Assembly: GCA_033964015.1 (NCBI GenBank)
Contig: JAWWUD010000105.1
Location: 248,001 to 312,000, forward strand
Direction: 5' to 3'
Length of the DNA: 64,000 nt
Source of the DNA: Scolanthus callimorphus
Taxonomy: Eukaryota; Cnidaria; Anthozoa; Actiniaria; Edwardsiidae
The notes below the pieces were generated by a model. It made no database searches. It was not told the origin of the DNA and saw nothing but the letters and a program-made list of their open reading frames with translations. A program made the position numbers and the translations under genes. This document shows, in pieces, positions 32,865-43,029 of the stretch (its first letter is position 1; the number at the start of each line of letters is the position of its first letter).

Positions 32865-32999
32865 ATTCCGCGTACCCATCTCAAACTTGGAGAGTGTCGC
32901 AAGTTTGAAGAAGACTGGGTTTCCGATGCCAAAATGAGAAAGTGGAGTGGAGTCTCAGGGTGTTCTAAGAATGCCGTGTCTCGAGGAACAAGGCGGTAG
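32865..32999 (+). CDS. Candidate second exon of the 32232 gene
   Basis: After the acceptor tccttttccaccag, 44 codons run in phase 0 to TAG at 32997: IPRTHLKLGECRKFEEDWVS, DAKMRKWSGVSGCSKNAVSR, GTRR. Spliced to 32232-32327 it gives a 76-residue basic protein. A weak donor (GGCG|gtagcg) overlaps the stop, so the exon may instead continue to a downstream exon. Confidence 0.45.
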   Translation: MPRTHLKLGECRKFEEDWVSDAKMRKWSGVSGCSKNAVSRGTRR

Positions 33000-33123
33000 C
33001 GAGCCGTAAAAGAGCTCAAAACAAGAAATTAAAACTATATTCTTGAATGCGTCATCAGTGTTATTATTTCTTTCGCGAGAAATGATAACTGATCTTTTTT
33101 AAATTCTAGAAGTTATTTTTCTG

Positions 33124-33410
33124 TATTATGTTGACGAAAATCAAAATCTAAGTGTCTTAGCAAGATCGGTCTTTTTTGCTAGTAGAGAAATTATTAGGGG
33201 TAATCTCTTTTACTCGCAAAATAGACACACTGCAATATTTTTAATAATGCTGTCCGTTTCCAAATCCTGACAGCATTATTAAAAATATTGCAGTGTGTCC
33301 ATTTAGCGAGTATAAGAAATTACCCCTGATAATTTCCCTGCTGACAAAAAAAGCCGCTCCCGTTTTTTGCTGAGACACTTAGATTGTCGTATTCGTTGAT
33401 ATAATGCAGA
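33124..33410. mobile_element. Palindromic MITE of about 285 bp
   Basis: The left arm (AATCTAAGTGTCTTAGCAAG, ATTATTAGGGGTAATCTCTT, CACACTGCAATATTTTTAAT) is mirrored with indels to the right of 33270. The centre is about 20 bp. Confidence 0.75.
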
Positions 33411-33456
33411 GAGAAAACAATAGATTTTAATGAGATCAGTTATTATTAATAAGTAA

Positions 33457-34675
33457 CAGGGGCAAATTAGATGGGGCGTGATACTAAATATGATAACGTG
33501 TCACATCGAATTGGTTTATCAATCTATTTTTAGAAACTGCATCCCGCGAGATCCCGCAGCAATCAGCCAATGAGCGCCCGGGAACAACTAGCGAATGAGA
33601 ATGCAGCACTTTCTCTGCCCTTCGCGTCTTTTCAAAGTTTGCAAAGGGAGATGAAATCCACTCTCCTTTTGCGCTAGTTTTAACAAAGATTTGGACTTAA
33701 AATCCAGCTAGTCATCTAAATCGAATGATCTTAGCGACCATGAAGGCGATTGAGATGAATAGAATGGAATGAAAGAATCTTCCAGCGAGAAAGACTGTTG
33801 GAAAGAAAAGTAGTACAGTAGGCGGCAAACCTTATACGACAAAAATCACGACAACACAAGAAAAGAGAGGAAATCACGACAAACTTGAATGGAGAAGAAA
33901 TTACACCGTAATATCAGAGCTCATAAGCTCTTCTGAAAGAACTGAACAAGCGGGAAAAAATCCCTGCGAGATTCTCCCTTGGTTGTTGCCGTTGGATTAA
34001 TCGCTTAAATCATTTTTGATTCAGAATACTCGCTTCATTGAAACTAAACTAAAGCATATCAGAAGAGTTTTCTAGTTTTAAGATTCTCTACGCTTGTAAG
34101 GTCCATTGGAGTTCAAATAAGATCTCATTGTCATGAAACACACAGTTTAATTCTCACTGTCTGCATAAACTCACGAGCAAATCATTATTATTTTTTCTAT
34201 GACAGCCTTCGCGTAAGCCTTTCTGTGACATTTTTGTGACAGCCTTTTCTTTTTCAGGAAAGACAGACTGCGCGAAAGACTGATCAGTTTTGCGTGGAAG
34301 TCCAGGGTTTTCAGTTTCTCTTTGCACCTGCTTGGCTGAGCATTGAAAGTTTTTCTTCTCCGAGTTGTTGTTCAAGGGAAAAGCCGCTTTTTACCCTAGA
34401 AAATGTCATTTTCTGTTTTCTCTTTTAGGGATACATGATCATTGTTGTATGTGTTTCAAGTTACAGAAGTCAATACTATTGTAAACAAAATACAAAAAGT
34501 TGTAGATCACAACCGCCGCCATCTTTGGTGTTTTTCAGGCGGACGTCGGAGAAACAGATCCCGTTCCCCGCGGGATTTGAATCCCGCGGGATCTAATCTA
34601 AAAATAGATTGATCAACCAATTCGATGTGACACATTACAGTATCGAAGAGTCACGCCCCACCTAATTTGCCCCTG
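33457..34675. mobile_element. 1.22-kb hAT-like non-autonomous element
   Basis: CAGGGGCAAATTAG at the left and CTAATTTGCCCCTG at the right are the tips of TIRs of about 100 bp (GATAACGTGTCACATCGAAT against ATTCGATGTGACACATTACA). TAAGTAA flanks both sides exactly (33450-33456 and 34676-34682), a 7-bp target duplication. hAT elements usually duplicate 8 bp and often begin CAGGG, so hAT is the best guess. The interior has no transposase frame. Confidence 0.8.
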
Positions 34676-35699
34676 TAAGTAATCATACGACTATTCTCGT
34701 TAAATTTGGGATTAATTACACTGGGCTCGTGCAATTTCGATACTTTTTGAAAAACTCACTCGTGCCTAAGAACTATAGAAAGTCGTGAAGTCGTGTTGAC
34801 TTCAGTTCCCCCATTCATCGCTGGCTTTTCCCGCTAGATTCACAGTCAACGAACATTTTCCTTCATTTCCTTCCATACTAAAGAATGAAAACTAAAACTA
34901 GACGCATAACTGCGTGAACTCGGGCTTCTCTTTTGGTGGACCTGTCTCTCATGACTAGTCGCAGTGAGCTGGTGCGCAAAACCGTCACATAGCACTTTTT
35001 TAACGAAAATCGGAATCATCGCCATTTTTGCTTGAAATGATTAAGAATTGTAAGACAAGTAATAAATAGTAAGTTTTACTTGAATACACGTCTTTTTCGG
35101 GAAATTACCTGTGAGTTATATAATATGGCCGTGGGGGCCTAGGAATGAGCGCGAGCAACAATGTCACTTAGTTTCACTAAACGCTCTATATATAAAGATT
35201 TTTCATTACACAATGAAAAATTATAGACATTTAGTGTGTTTAGAGTCAGCAATTGCAACAAATAACTTTTTTCTTGAATTATAGCGGAGCTCCTTGCGGC
35301 GGCCGAAGGCCGCCGCAAAGCGGAGCACCATACCTAAGAAAACAGCGTCAAAAACTGCAAATATAGTATTGGGTACCCTGTGTGAGTTTATTGAGTAACC
35401 TGTGGAGATTGCTAGGGGTCGATCCGATTTTTGGACGTCTCATGAAGTCCCGGATGTGTACGTTTTCCTGTCTACCCTACGTCACAATAGCCCTATTGTG
35501 ACGTCAAGCATGCTCAACTACCGGGGGAGGGGCGCGTTGCCAGGAGGGAGGAGGGAGTGCGCAACTAACGGGGGGAGGGGCGCGTTGTCAGGGGGGTTTT
35601 GATGCTCACGTGAAAGCTAAAATCGCAGGCACAAAAAGACTACAGGGCTGCTAGCGGCTGAAAAAACGACCTACAATAATTACTCTAAGGAGAAATGCT

Positions 35700-36085
35700 G
35701 GAAGAAGAAAAGAAGAAGCCATGGAATGCAAAGAGTTGGTAGAATGGGGAATAATAATCAAGTTGGAGTATTTTCTTTGCCGGCTTGCTCCTGAAATTCT
35801 TCCAGTCGGAGTTTTTTTTCAAGGTCGAGAAATGACAGCTAACTGCAGAACCGTGCTATCACGCATTACGCCTCAAATGATAAAAATACGCGAAGAGGAA
35901 GCCATAGAATACAAACATTGGGCCGAGGGATGAGGAAGGGATTGAGGAATGATAAATTTGGTTAAAATTATCTCTAGTAGAAGAGCAGAAAGCAGAAAGA
36001 AATGGAAGCACACTCTCAGAGAGACCTACAGACGGAAATTGCGCCCGGGAAGAAGGGTGAAGAAGCGGGGCAAAGCATGAGATCA
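35700..36085 (+). pseudogene. Exon-like conserved stretch in copy A
   Basis: The stretch from GCCGGCTTGCTCCTGAAATT to TCAGAGCAGAAAG is matched by 54330-54574 of copy B. In B one frame reads NYATKDKQREEKAVEYKQIW, LSEKQKETPKTEAPELETAT, GKKPGKSEQKE up to a donor-like AAG|gtaac. In A the same frame is broken by indels. It is charged and probably coiled. No family recognised. Confidence 0.35.
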
Positions 36086-36162
36086 GAGCAGAAAGTAAAC
36101 CACCAAAGAGAGGCATCCTGTTTTTTTTTTTCCATCATATCTTTTTGAGACTACTCGATAGT

Positions 36163-37470
36163 CGAGGATTAATAATGGTTATTGAACTGAGTGGAGTGCA
36201 ATTTGGTCTGAAATCATACGCGTGATTTCAAAATCAAACGAGCGCGCGTAAAGCGAGTTTGATTTGAAATCACAAGTATGATTTCAGACCAAAATTGCAC
36301 GACACGAAGTTCAATTACCACTTTATTATATCCATTTTGAAATCACATTCTAGGCCCAGAGGATTCTATCAAATTATTTTCTTGAAACCGGAAATGCCTC
36401 ACAAAAACATTGTATGCAAAACGAACTCATTAAGTACTTATATGCAGAAATTGTCATGTGACAAACAAAACGATTTCGATCACTCATAACCTGCAAAGTT
36501 CATTCAGAGTTGAGATCACTTATGTTTAAAATTACACCATACACAATTCAACAAAGTAATTTTCATTGTCTGACAAAAGGAAGGAATGCTCGTCGCTTTT
36601 ATTGCGGCCTTGGAGATGGAGTGGAGTTGGGACGTAGAAATATTGAAGTTTTGCGATGGAACTGTGACTTTGCTGGGCGAATGACTTGCGATGGCATAAA
36701 ATCAAAACTTGGCTGCAAATTATGCTTGGAAGCCATGAGCTGTATTGCTAAATTTCATCACTTGCTGCATCTGGCTGTGGATGGTAGTGTTTTCATGTTT
36801 GAAGAGAGTGGAGTTTGATAGATGAGCGGAGGTGATTTTCAAGATGGCGGCATCGTTTCACTATCAGCTGTGAATTTGCGAAACACTTTCATCCAGCTTT
36901 GTGTTAACCAGGAAGTGTTCTTATTGATCACTTTAGACTTCATCTCTTCTAACACATTGTCTACCGGAAAGCATGTAAAATCATCATCTTTTGATTTTGT
37001 GGAATTTGATGTTGTTTGTTTTTCGGTGGACTCGGATTCCTGGACTCGGGACCGGAATTTTGCACCAGAGGTGCTGGATTATTCGCTTGAAAATCCTCCA
37101 TATTGTCGTGAAACTGATATCATACTCTGGAAAAACGACAGATAAAAAGGTACTGTAAATGTTTAAAGTTTTATCCATAGTTTTGTCTTTGTTTCTTGTT
37201 TTTCTTTTCAAGCAGAAGAAGAAAGGGGGGAATTTCCCCAAAAAATTGCAGGAAGATGGTTTTCCTTCCATTATTTTCCTGATTGGTCACTGCCTTTTAA
37301 CCCTGAAATCTGATTGGCTGATTGATTTTTGTGCTTCATTTTGATTGGCTGAGAAAAAGATGCGATTTGGACTCAAAAGGATGCGATTTGGGAATAAATC
37401 GCACTGTTGTAAGCCAATCAGATTGCAGGGATTGACAGTGATTTCAAAATGGATATAATAAACATGGAAA
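36163..37470. mobile_element. 1.3-kb insertion in copy A
   Basis: Absent from copy B, where GTCGAGGA joins directly to GGAAACGG. The left end is TTAATAATGGTTATTGAACT followed by a 130-bp palindrome (GAGTGGAGTGCAATTTGGTC...). The right end is GTGATTTCAAAATGGATATA then ATAAACAT, which also occurs inverted near 36322. A shorter relative in the opposite orientation lies at 60449-60800 inside copy B. Confidence 0.7.
36839..37078 (-). pseudogene. Decayed ORF inside the 36163-37470 insertion
   Basis: The minus-strand frame ends with TGA at 36839 and reads KSKDDDFTCFPVDNVLEEMK then SKVINKNTSWLTQSWMKVFR and KFTADSE. The KNT...W...VF spacing is like the N-terminal core-binding segment of Crypton-derived (KIAA1958/DUF3504-type) proteins. 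A neighbouring frame starts at ATG (about 37101) with MEDFQANNPAPLVQNSGPES, so a frameshift may separate start and body. No recombinase catalytic part was found downstream. Confidence 0.3.
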
Positions 37471-38003
37471 CGGTTTCGTTTATTCCCCTATTTTCGGCTC
37501 TCCTCGACAGCTGATGGACTAGGTGTCAGGACTATAGCTGGATTCACAGGAACTGAAAAGGTTTGTCACGAGTTACAGTACAACAACAATGGTGCCCAAA
37601 TCGAGCGCGGGAATTTTCGTGTTTTGTGGGTTCTTCAGCTCCCTAAAGACATGGAATAGCTTTGAAAGTCACGGATATAATGGGTGCGGTGTGGATTGGA
37701 AACTCACTGTTCGCTGGAGTTGGACAAACATTCAGTATGAAGTGGATTAAACTGCAAGGTCTTTGGTAAGAATGTTTTTTTTATGAGAAATATTTTCTCT
37801 GACTAGACGATCTCTTCAGGGAATTTGATTCCTCGGTGGTACGATTTAGAAAAGATGATCATAGACTTTCAACTGTGTTTTGGCCATTCATTGATTTATA
37901 GAATTGATTACTTTATTCTATCTATTGATAGCTATCTATTATAAGATATTTATTGAAAACTTTCGACCTGTGTTTCAATTTGTTTTGGATTCTTTGTGAG
38001 TAA

Positions 38004-38527
38004 TGCACTAGTTAATTGAAACCCCCATCCCTAGGGACCCGGGGAAGGGTGGGATTATCGTGGGGGTTTAAAGCATTTTAAAACAAGAGTCTGTTCCGAG
38101 GGGGTGGTGGATTTGACTGGTTTTGATTCTGGAACCTGTCCCCACCCCCCGGGTAGTGTTTATTTGCTTTCAAATAAATTTCGGTCAATCTTTCACTTTG
38201 ATTTTGGCCATGCAAATCTACATGTTCTACGATGCAATTCATTGGAATCATTCGATTTTAATGCATTTTTCTGTACTTGCATCCCTTGTTTCATATAGGA
38301 CACCACACTAGCTGAGGCCCACTCCCCTTTGACGATCATAGAAAGGTGTGTTCATTCTTTGATGCTTGCAAGTAAAAGGTGATTTCGGAGGCCCCAAGGG
38401 TAGGGGCATTTCACAGGAATTTCCTCCCGATGGAGTGGGGACTTAAACAGCTTTTGTTCAGGGGTAAACTCAAATCCCCAACCCTTCCCTGGGTCCCTAG
38501 GGGTGGGGGCTTCAATTAACTAGTGCA
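38004..38527. mobile_element. 524-bp MITE in copy A, TAA target duplication
   Basis: TGCACTAGTTAATTGAA and a run of CCCC-rich sequence are mirrored at the right end. TAA flanks both sides (38001-38003, 38528-38530). Copy B shows the empty site: GTGAG-TGA-TCGGTTTG against A's GTGAG-TAA-[element]-TAA-CCGGTTTG. PIF/Harbinger-type by target size. Confidence 0.8.
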
Positions 38528-38758
38528 TAACCGGTTTGTCCCCAGCCAAATATAAGTTAAATATTATGCATCAATAATATTTTCCTTGCTCAAAGGAAAG
38601 TCAGTAGAGTGCACAGAACGTTTTCCCATTTCTGTTGGATCAGAATAAAGAGAGCCTCTGTTATATGTTTCTGCTGTAGTTTCATTGTTTTCACCTCTTC
38701 CTAAAACCCAATAGAAGTATGTAATTATTTTGTTTTTCTGTCTTATTTCTATTTGCTC

Positions 38759-38775
38759 TTCCCCCCCCCCCCCCC
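38759..38775. repeat. Poly(C) tract in copy A
   Basis: A run of about 16 C bases follows CTCTT. In copy B the corresponding place holds only a short C run (near 55830). Confidence 0.8.
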
Positions 38776-39969
38776 GGACCCCCCCATATTTTTTCAGTAT
38801 TTTAAGTGCAATTAGGTGAAATTCAAGTACTTTTTTTTCCTTTTCTGGACATTGTAACTTGAAACTTCATGAATTTCAGACCCTTCTACAAAACTGCTCC
38901 ACCCATAATATGGAGTTATGTATTTGGAACACTTTGGACTTTGCGGCCTTCTGCTTAACACCCGTATGGCCAGGAGTAAGTGTCTGGTCCAATATCTTAT
39001 TTCCATTATGAAATCTAGTAGCAACCTGTTTCAATATACAGCTGAGGGTTTTTATAGAATTGGGTCAACATAGAGTTTCATTGTAGTACTCCAGGGTGGA
39101 GAACTTTGACATTATATTTCTCTGTTTTTCATTTTGTTGTTCGTGGCACACATTTAGTTTCCAAAATAGACCAAAATCAAGGAAGTGATTCTAAGTGTTT
39201 CAGTAACTGGATTTTTGGCCACTTTGCCAAAATTGCCCGGAATCCTGGTAAAATGTCTCATATTAATTTCTCTGGTGTATCTATCAATAATATTGTCTTG
39301 TGAATATATACTACTTACTATTCTGTCAGAAAATACAGTTTTTTCCACTGAGGAATAAATATTGTCTTGAATAAATCATGAAAGTTATTCTGTCCCCTGG
39401 TTATTGTGTCCCCCAGCTGACCCCCAGCCAGTAATCCTCGTTGAGAGGGGTAGGCTGTATTGGAAAAAGTAAAAAAGTAAAGTCCCCCCCTGCCCAGAAG
39501 GGTGTTGAAAAGTGACCCCCACCCCTATGGAATTTCTAAAAAAATTACAGTATTTGTATGGAAAAGAGCAGGGAGCATGCTTATTCTGACTGTAAGCCGT
39601 GGGACATGTGCCAAGCAATAAAATAAATCAATCCAATCAAGCAATCAAATTTATTTGAAAATTTAGTCATTACAAAATTTGAAACTGCAAACTTTTTTAG
39701 GGTTGAAAAGATTACCAAATATTTTAGGGGGATATTTTTCAGATATTTTGCAGGGATACAGCTGAGGCACCAAATGAGGCAAGATATGGGGATAAGGGGA
39801 TATTTTGGTCCCCAGACTTGCCTCTATACAATCCCTCTGTGTTGAAATCAAACAATTCACTTGTGACAGAGACAACTCTGGCCTGAGATATATGGTATTT
39901 GTGTAGGGACAGCATAAAACTGTCTATCTCAGGGGTCATATGAGTCAAGAAATAGGACAGGGCAATTCT

Positions 39970-40320
39970 TGTTAGGGGCTGCTGTAAGGCCTAACAGCCC
40001 CAAACAGCACAGGGCTGCCGTTAGGGACAAACAGCTGGGAGGAAGCATTCCTTACTCCCACGTCTAAAAGGCAGGGCACATATTATGATCAACACCTAAA
40101 GCCCTTACAGCCCTGGCTTGCCTGACAACCCTAACAGCCAACAAACCTAACAGCCCTAACAAACCTAACAGTCCTAAACAGCAGAGAGGAAGCATTCCTA
40201 AAAGGCAGGGCACATATTATGATCAACACCTAACAGCCCTCTGTTAGGGCTGTTTAGACTGTTAGAGCTGATAGGACTGTTAGAGCTGTTCAGACTGTTA
40301 GGGCTGTTAGGTCTGTAAGT
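39970..40320. repeat. Degenerate AACAGCCCTA array with inverted half
   Basis: Near-decamers of AACAGCCCTA / CCTAACAG run from 39985 to 40160 and turn into the complementary AGGGCTGTTAG array at 40230-40320, resuming at 40700-40760 beyond an inserted element. The whole is a loose inverted tandem array, present in copy A and not recognised in B. Confidence 0.65.
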
Positions 40321-40326
40321 GGTGTT

Positions 40327-40621
40327 CAGGGGCGTAGCCAGGTGGGGGTTCCAGGGGTTCCGGAACCCCCCTCTCCCGCAGCGGAACCCCCCTCGCCTCT
40401 GTTCTGGACCGACTTAATACTAAAATTGTAAATATTTAATAGACAACAAATCAAAGCTCCAATAAAATGTAGCAAATTTCTTCAAACGCTAGTTTTTCCC
40501 CGAGATCAATATTTTTGGCTGGGTTTCCTGTGGCGAGAACGCAAAAAACACGTCCGATCTATGGAGTTTTTATTTTTTGAATTTTGGAACCCCCCTCTCA
40601 TAAGTGCTGGCTACGCCCCTG
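40327..40621. mobile_element. 295-bp MITE, CAGGGGCGTAGCCA termini
   Basis: CAGGGGCGTAGCCA at the left and TGGCTACGCCCCTG at the right, with GGGGTTCC/GGAACCCC inner repeats. GTGTT occurs directly on both flanks (40322-40326, 40622-40626). It interrupts the AACAGCCCTA array. A diverged left-end fragment (CAGGGGCATAGCCAG) is at 27466. Confidence 0.75.
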
Positions 40622-41379
40622 GTGTTAGGGTTGTTAGTAGGTGTTTATCAAATTTGTACCCCAGGTCTTTTAAGAGGTGGAAGTAAAGAATGTTTTCTCA
40701 ATGCTGTTTGGGCTGTTAGGTCTGTTAGGCCTAACAACAGCCCTAACAAGAATTCCCTGTCCTATTCCTTGACAGGTCAGGGGTTGGGCCAACTTTCTTG
40801 ATAGTGCGTGCCGCATGTGTTAGCCACAACACCAAGATATCTTGCATTTTTTTTCTCATGTGAAACAGGTGCCAGTTTTGTCCCTACCCCAAAGTTGTCT
40901 TCACAACAAAGGACAACCTCTTTCCTATATGTTTTCAAACAGTGGTCATGTGACTCAGCCTCCCCCAGGGTCTTCTACTCGACCAACCGCCATCTTGAAA
41001 ATTACCCTGAGGACGAGGTTGATATCTCACCTCATGTGAACTACGGGTGTCTACATTTTTATTAGTTGAGTTGTCCTCGTGCTTTTTGTGTTTTGTAAAA
41101 GGCTCAAAGGCAATAATATTAGTCTAAATATAATAAAGGTATTTTTGATACTACAATTAACTACTACCCATCTTTTATTCCTTATAATAGTTGGAAGCTC
41201 CGCTTTTAGGCAGTGCCTAAATCTATATATTATTGAAACACTATGTTGCATGTTGTGGTACGCAAATTTGCTCAAAGTACTCCGGGCAAAGCGTTCAGAA
41301 AAGTTTGTAAAATTCCTGATCCCAAACGATAGTACCTACAGAGCTCAGGTGCATTGTAAATAATGATAAAATTAGTGGA

Positions 41380-41700
41380 CCGGATATCGATGGTTCATAT
41401 TAGCCAGATATTAGCCATTATTTTTCAAGGAAATACTTTGCGGCATAAATAACTTTGACGTTTTGGAGGCTGAAAAAGTCCGTTCGAGTAACATAAAATC
41501 GGCCCAATGAATTCTCTCCAAACTTGCTGTGATTAATGTTAGCTACTCAGGGATTAGTGCGAAGGGTGTCATTTTAAAAGTTTAGGTCGCGCAACGCGTC
41601 TGATGGCTGCTAATTATAAACAAGGATGTGGTCATAACGTTGCTATAGCAACTCCGATCACAACAAAATGCACACTACAATAAAGTTCAAACCCTCCAGG
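41380..41700. repeat. Partial relative of the 30098-31171 element
   Basis: GTGTCATTTTAAAAGTTTA, TTGCTATAGCAACTCCGATC and TAAAGTTCAAACC correspond to the right arm of the 30-kb element. Its first part (GGAAATACTTTGCGGCATAA) matches 12720-12835 inverted. Confidence 0.55.
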
Positions 41701-42497
41701 GTAACCATGTGAAAGTTCAGACTGGTACAGGTTTTTGAGCCTGAACAGCAGGCATACAAAGATTGAGTGTTGAGGGCAGGTAACTTTTGATTCGCTTTAA
41801 AACATCACGATAGAATTATCAACATCAGGTAAACTTTATAACATGATTTGTTAAATTATTATTATTTCATCTGCTACAAATAAACAAATGTGATTTATTT
41901 GTGTAATGAAATGGTACTATATGGAGTACTACTCCATGTTGTCTTATCGTTCCCAGTTTGTTAGCTTTATGCCACTTCCGTCAAAACATGCATTGCAACA
42001 TTTGAAGAGGCGTTGTCTGTAAGGATCGAGCAAAGTTGGAAATCGGCCCAAAAATTAACATTTTGAAACTCTGTCCGAATATATATATGTATAGTATTCT
42101 TAGTTATTTTGTATTTTAGGGAGGGCCACAAGTTTATTAGCATTGCTATTATGTGTTACCCTCATTTTAAATAAAGTCTTTATTATTATTATTAGTATTA
42201 TAAACCTTACTATATGCCCCATTCATCGGTATAATTTATTTTCTCTTAATCTCTTTTTTCTCTTGTGGAGACGCGTTTTCGTTAAGGGGGTAATTTTGCC
42301 TGAGAAAAACGAAAAAGAGGGAAATTTCAAAAATCTATCAAATAATGTGGGCCTTCCGTCCACACTGGATCAAAGACGCATGGGCTTTTGGGACGATATT
42401 GTTCGTGGTGAAGGCAGTGGGCAGTCGCAAAAATAAATTCGCATCCCCCTGTTTAGGACCCCAGTCACAGCTTCCCTCCCTGGATTTTTTTTTAATT

Positions 42498-42600
42498 TGA
42501 ACCACCCACCCTGGAATTCCAAGGTCTACTTTGACCACCAACCTGGAATTCCAAGCTATACTTTGACCACCCACTCTGGAATTCCGAGCTCCACCTTTTG
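42498..42600. repeat. Three short tandem units
   Basis: ACCCTGGAATTCCAAG...TTTGACCACC repeats three times with a period of about 41 bp. Confidence 0.65.
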
Positions 42601-42686
42601 ACTAACCCGCTCGAACCAAGCGGAATCACCGAAAATCGAAAGTACCATTTACTCCTCAACCGGTATTTCCGGGAATTTTGGCATAA

Positions 42687-42873
42687 TGTGTGGTTCCAGA
42701 AAATTTCCATACCCCCTCCACGGAAGGGTGTTTAAAAGTGACCCTCGCCCACCCCTCTGGAATTTCCGAAGAAAAATACCATATTGGAAAAGATCAAGTA
42801 AATTGACCCCCCACCCCTCCGGAATGTCCAATCCCTTCCGTAGGGGGGTATGGATAATTTCTGGAGCCACACA
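42687..42873. mobile_element. 187-bp MITE, TGTGTGGTTCCAGAAA termini
   Basis: TGTGTGGTTCCAGAAAATTT then CCATACCCCC is mirrored by GGGGGTATGGATAATTTCTG then GAGCCACACA. The interior contains TCTGGAATTTCCGAAGAAAA, also found at 39520, 58150 and 58220, where homopolymer-expanded relatives lie. Confidence 0.75.
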
Positions 42874-43029
42874 ATGGTAAGTACCCGAGAGCCTCCTCGC
42901 CTTCGTAAGCCCGCGCATTGAAAAATAAATATGCCAAACATTAATAATGAAAACAACACTAAAAAGAAAAAATAATACTGCTTTTGCTCGAACATAGAGA
43001 ACGTTTTGTTAGGATTGAAGGCGTTTCGA

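Larger units (their letters stand above)
35282..41232 (+). mobile_element. Large repeat element, copy A (5.95 kb)
   Basis: Collinear with copy B (54022-61385) and with clear boundaries on both sides. The 5' end is TAGCGGAGCTCCTTGCGGCG with a GGCCGAAGGCC hairpin and GCGGAGCACCATACCTAAG. The 3' end is GGAAGCTCCGCTTTTAGGCA, completing a palindrome, then CTATATATTA. Shared internal landmarks include GGGGTCGATCCGA (about 35420), TTGTGACGTCAAGCATGCTC (35498), GGATTGGAAACTCACTGTTC (37691), GTTTCAGTAACTGGATTTTT (39198) and TGTTAGCCACAACACCAAG (40818). Copy A carries insertions at about 36163-37470 and 38004-38527 that B lacks. I see no intact protein. The hairpin-plus-fixed-end layout suggests a rolling-circle (Helentron-like) element, but that is inference. 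Confidence 0.7.

Noticed and set aside
36510..36818. 102-codon plus-strand frame with several Cys residues
   Set aside because: No recognisable domain. It lies within a transposon interior where the opposite strand holds the more protein-like frame, and copy B has no counterpart.
40230..40320. Telomere-like TTAGGG content
   Set aside because: The repeat is AGGGCTGTT-based and strand-switching, not a TTAGGG array.
35282..41232. Firm classification of A and B as Helitrons
   Set aside because: Hairpin and fixed ends fit, but there is no Rep/helicase sequence, no CTRR end and no demonstrated insertion dinucleotide, so only a hypothesis is given.
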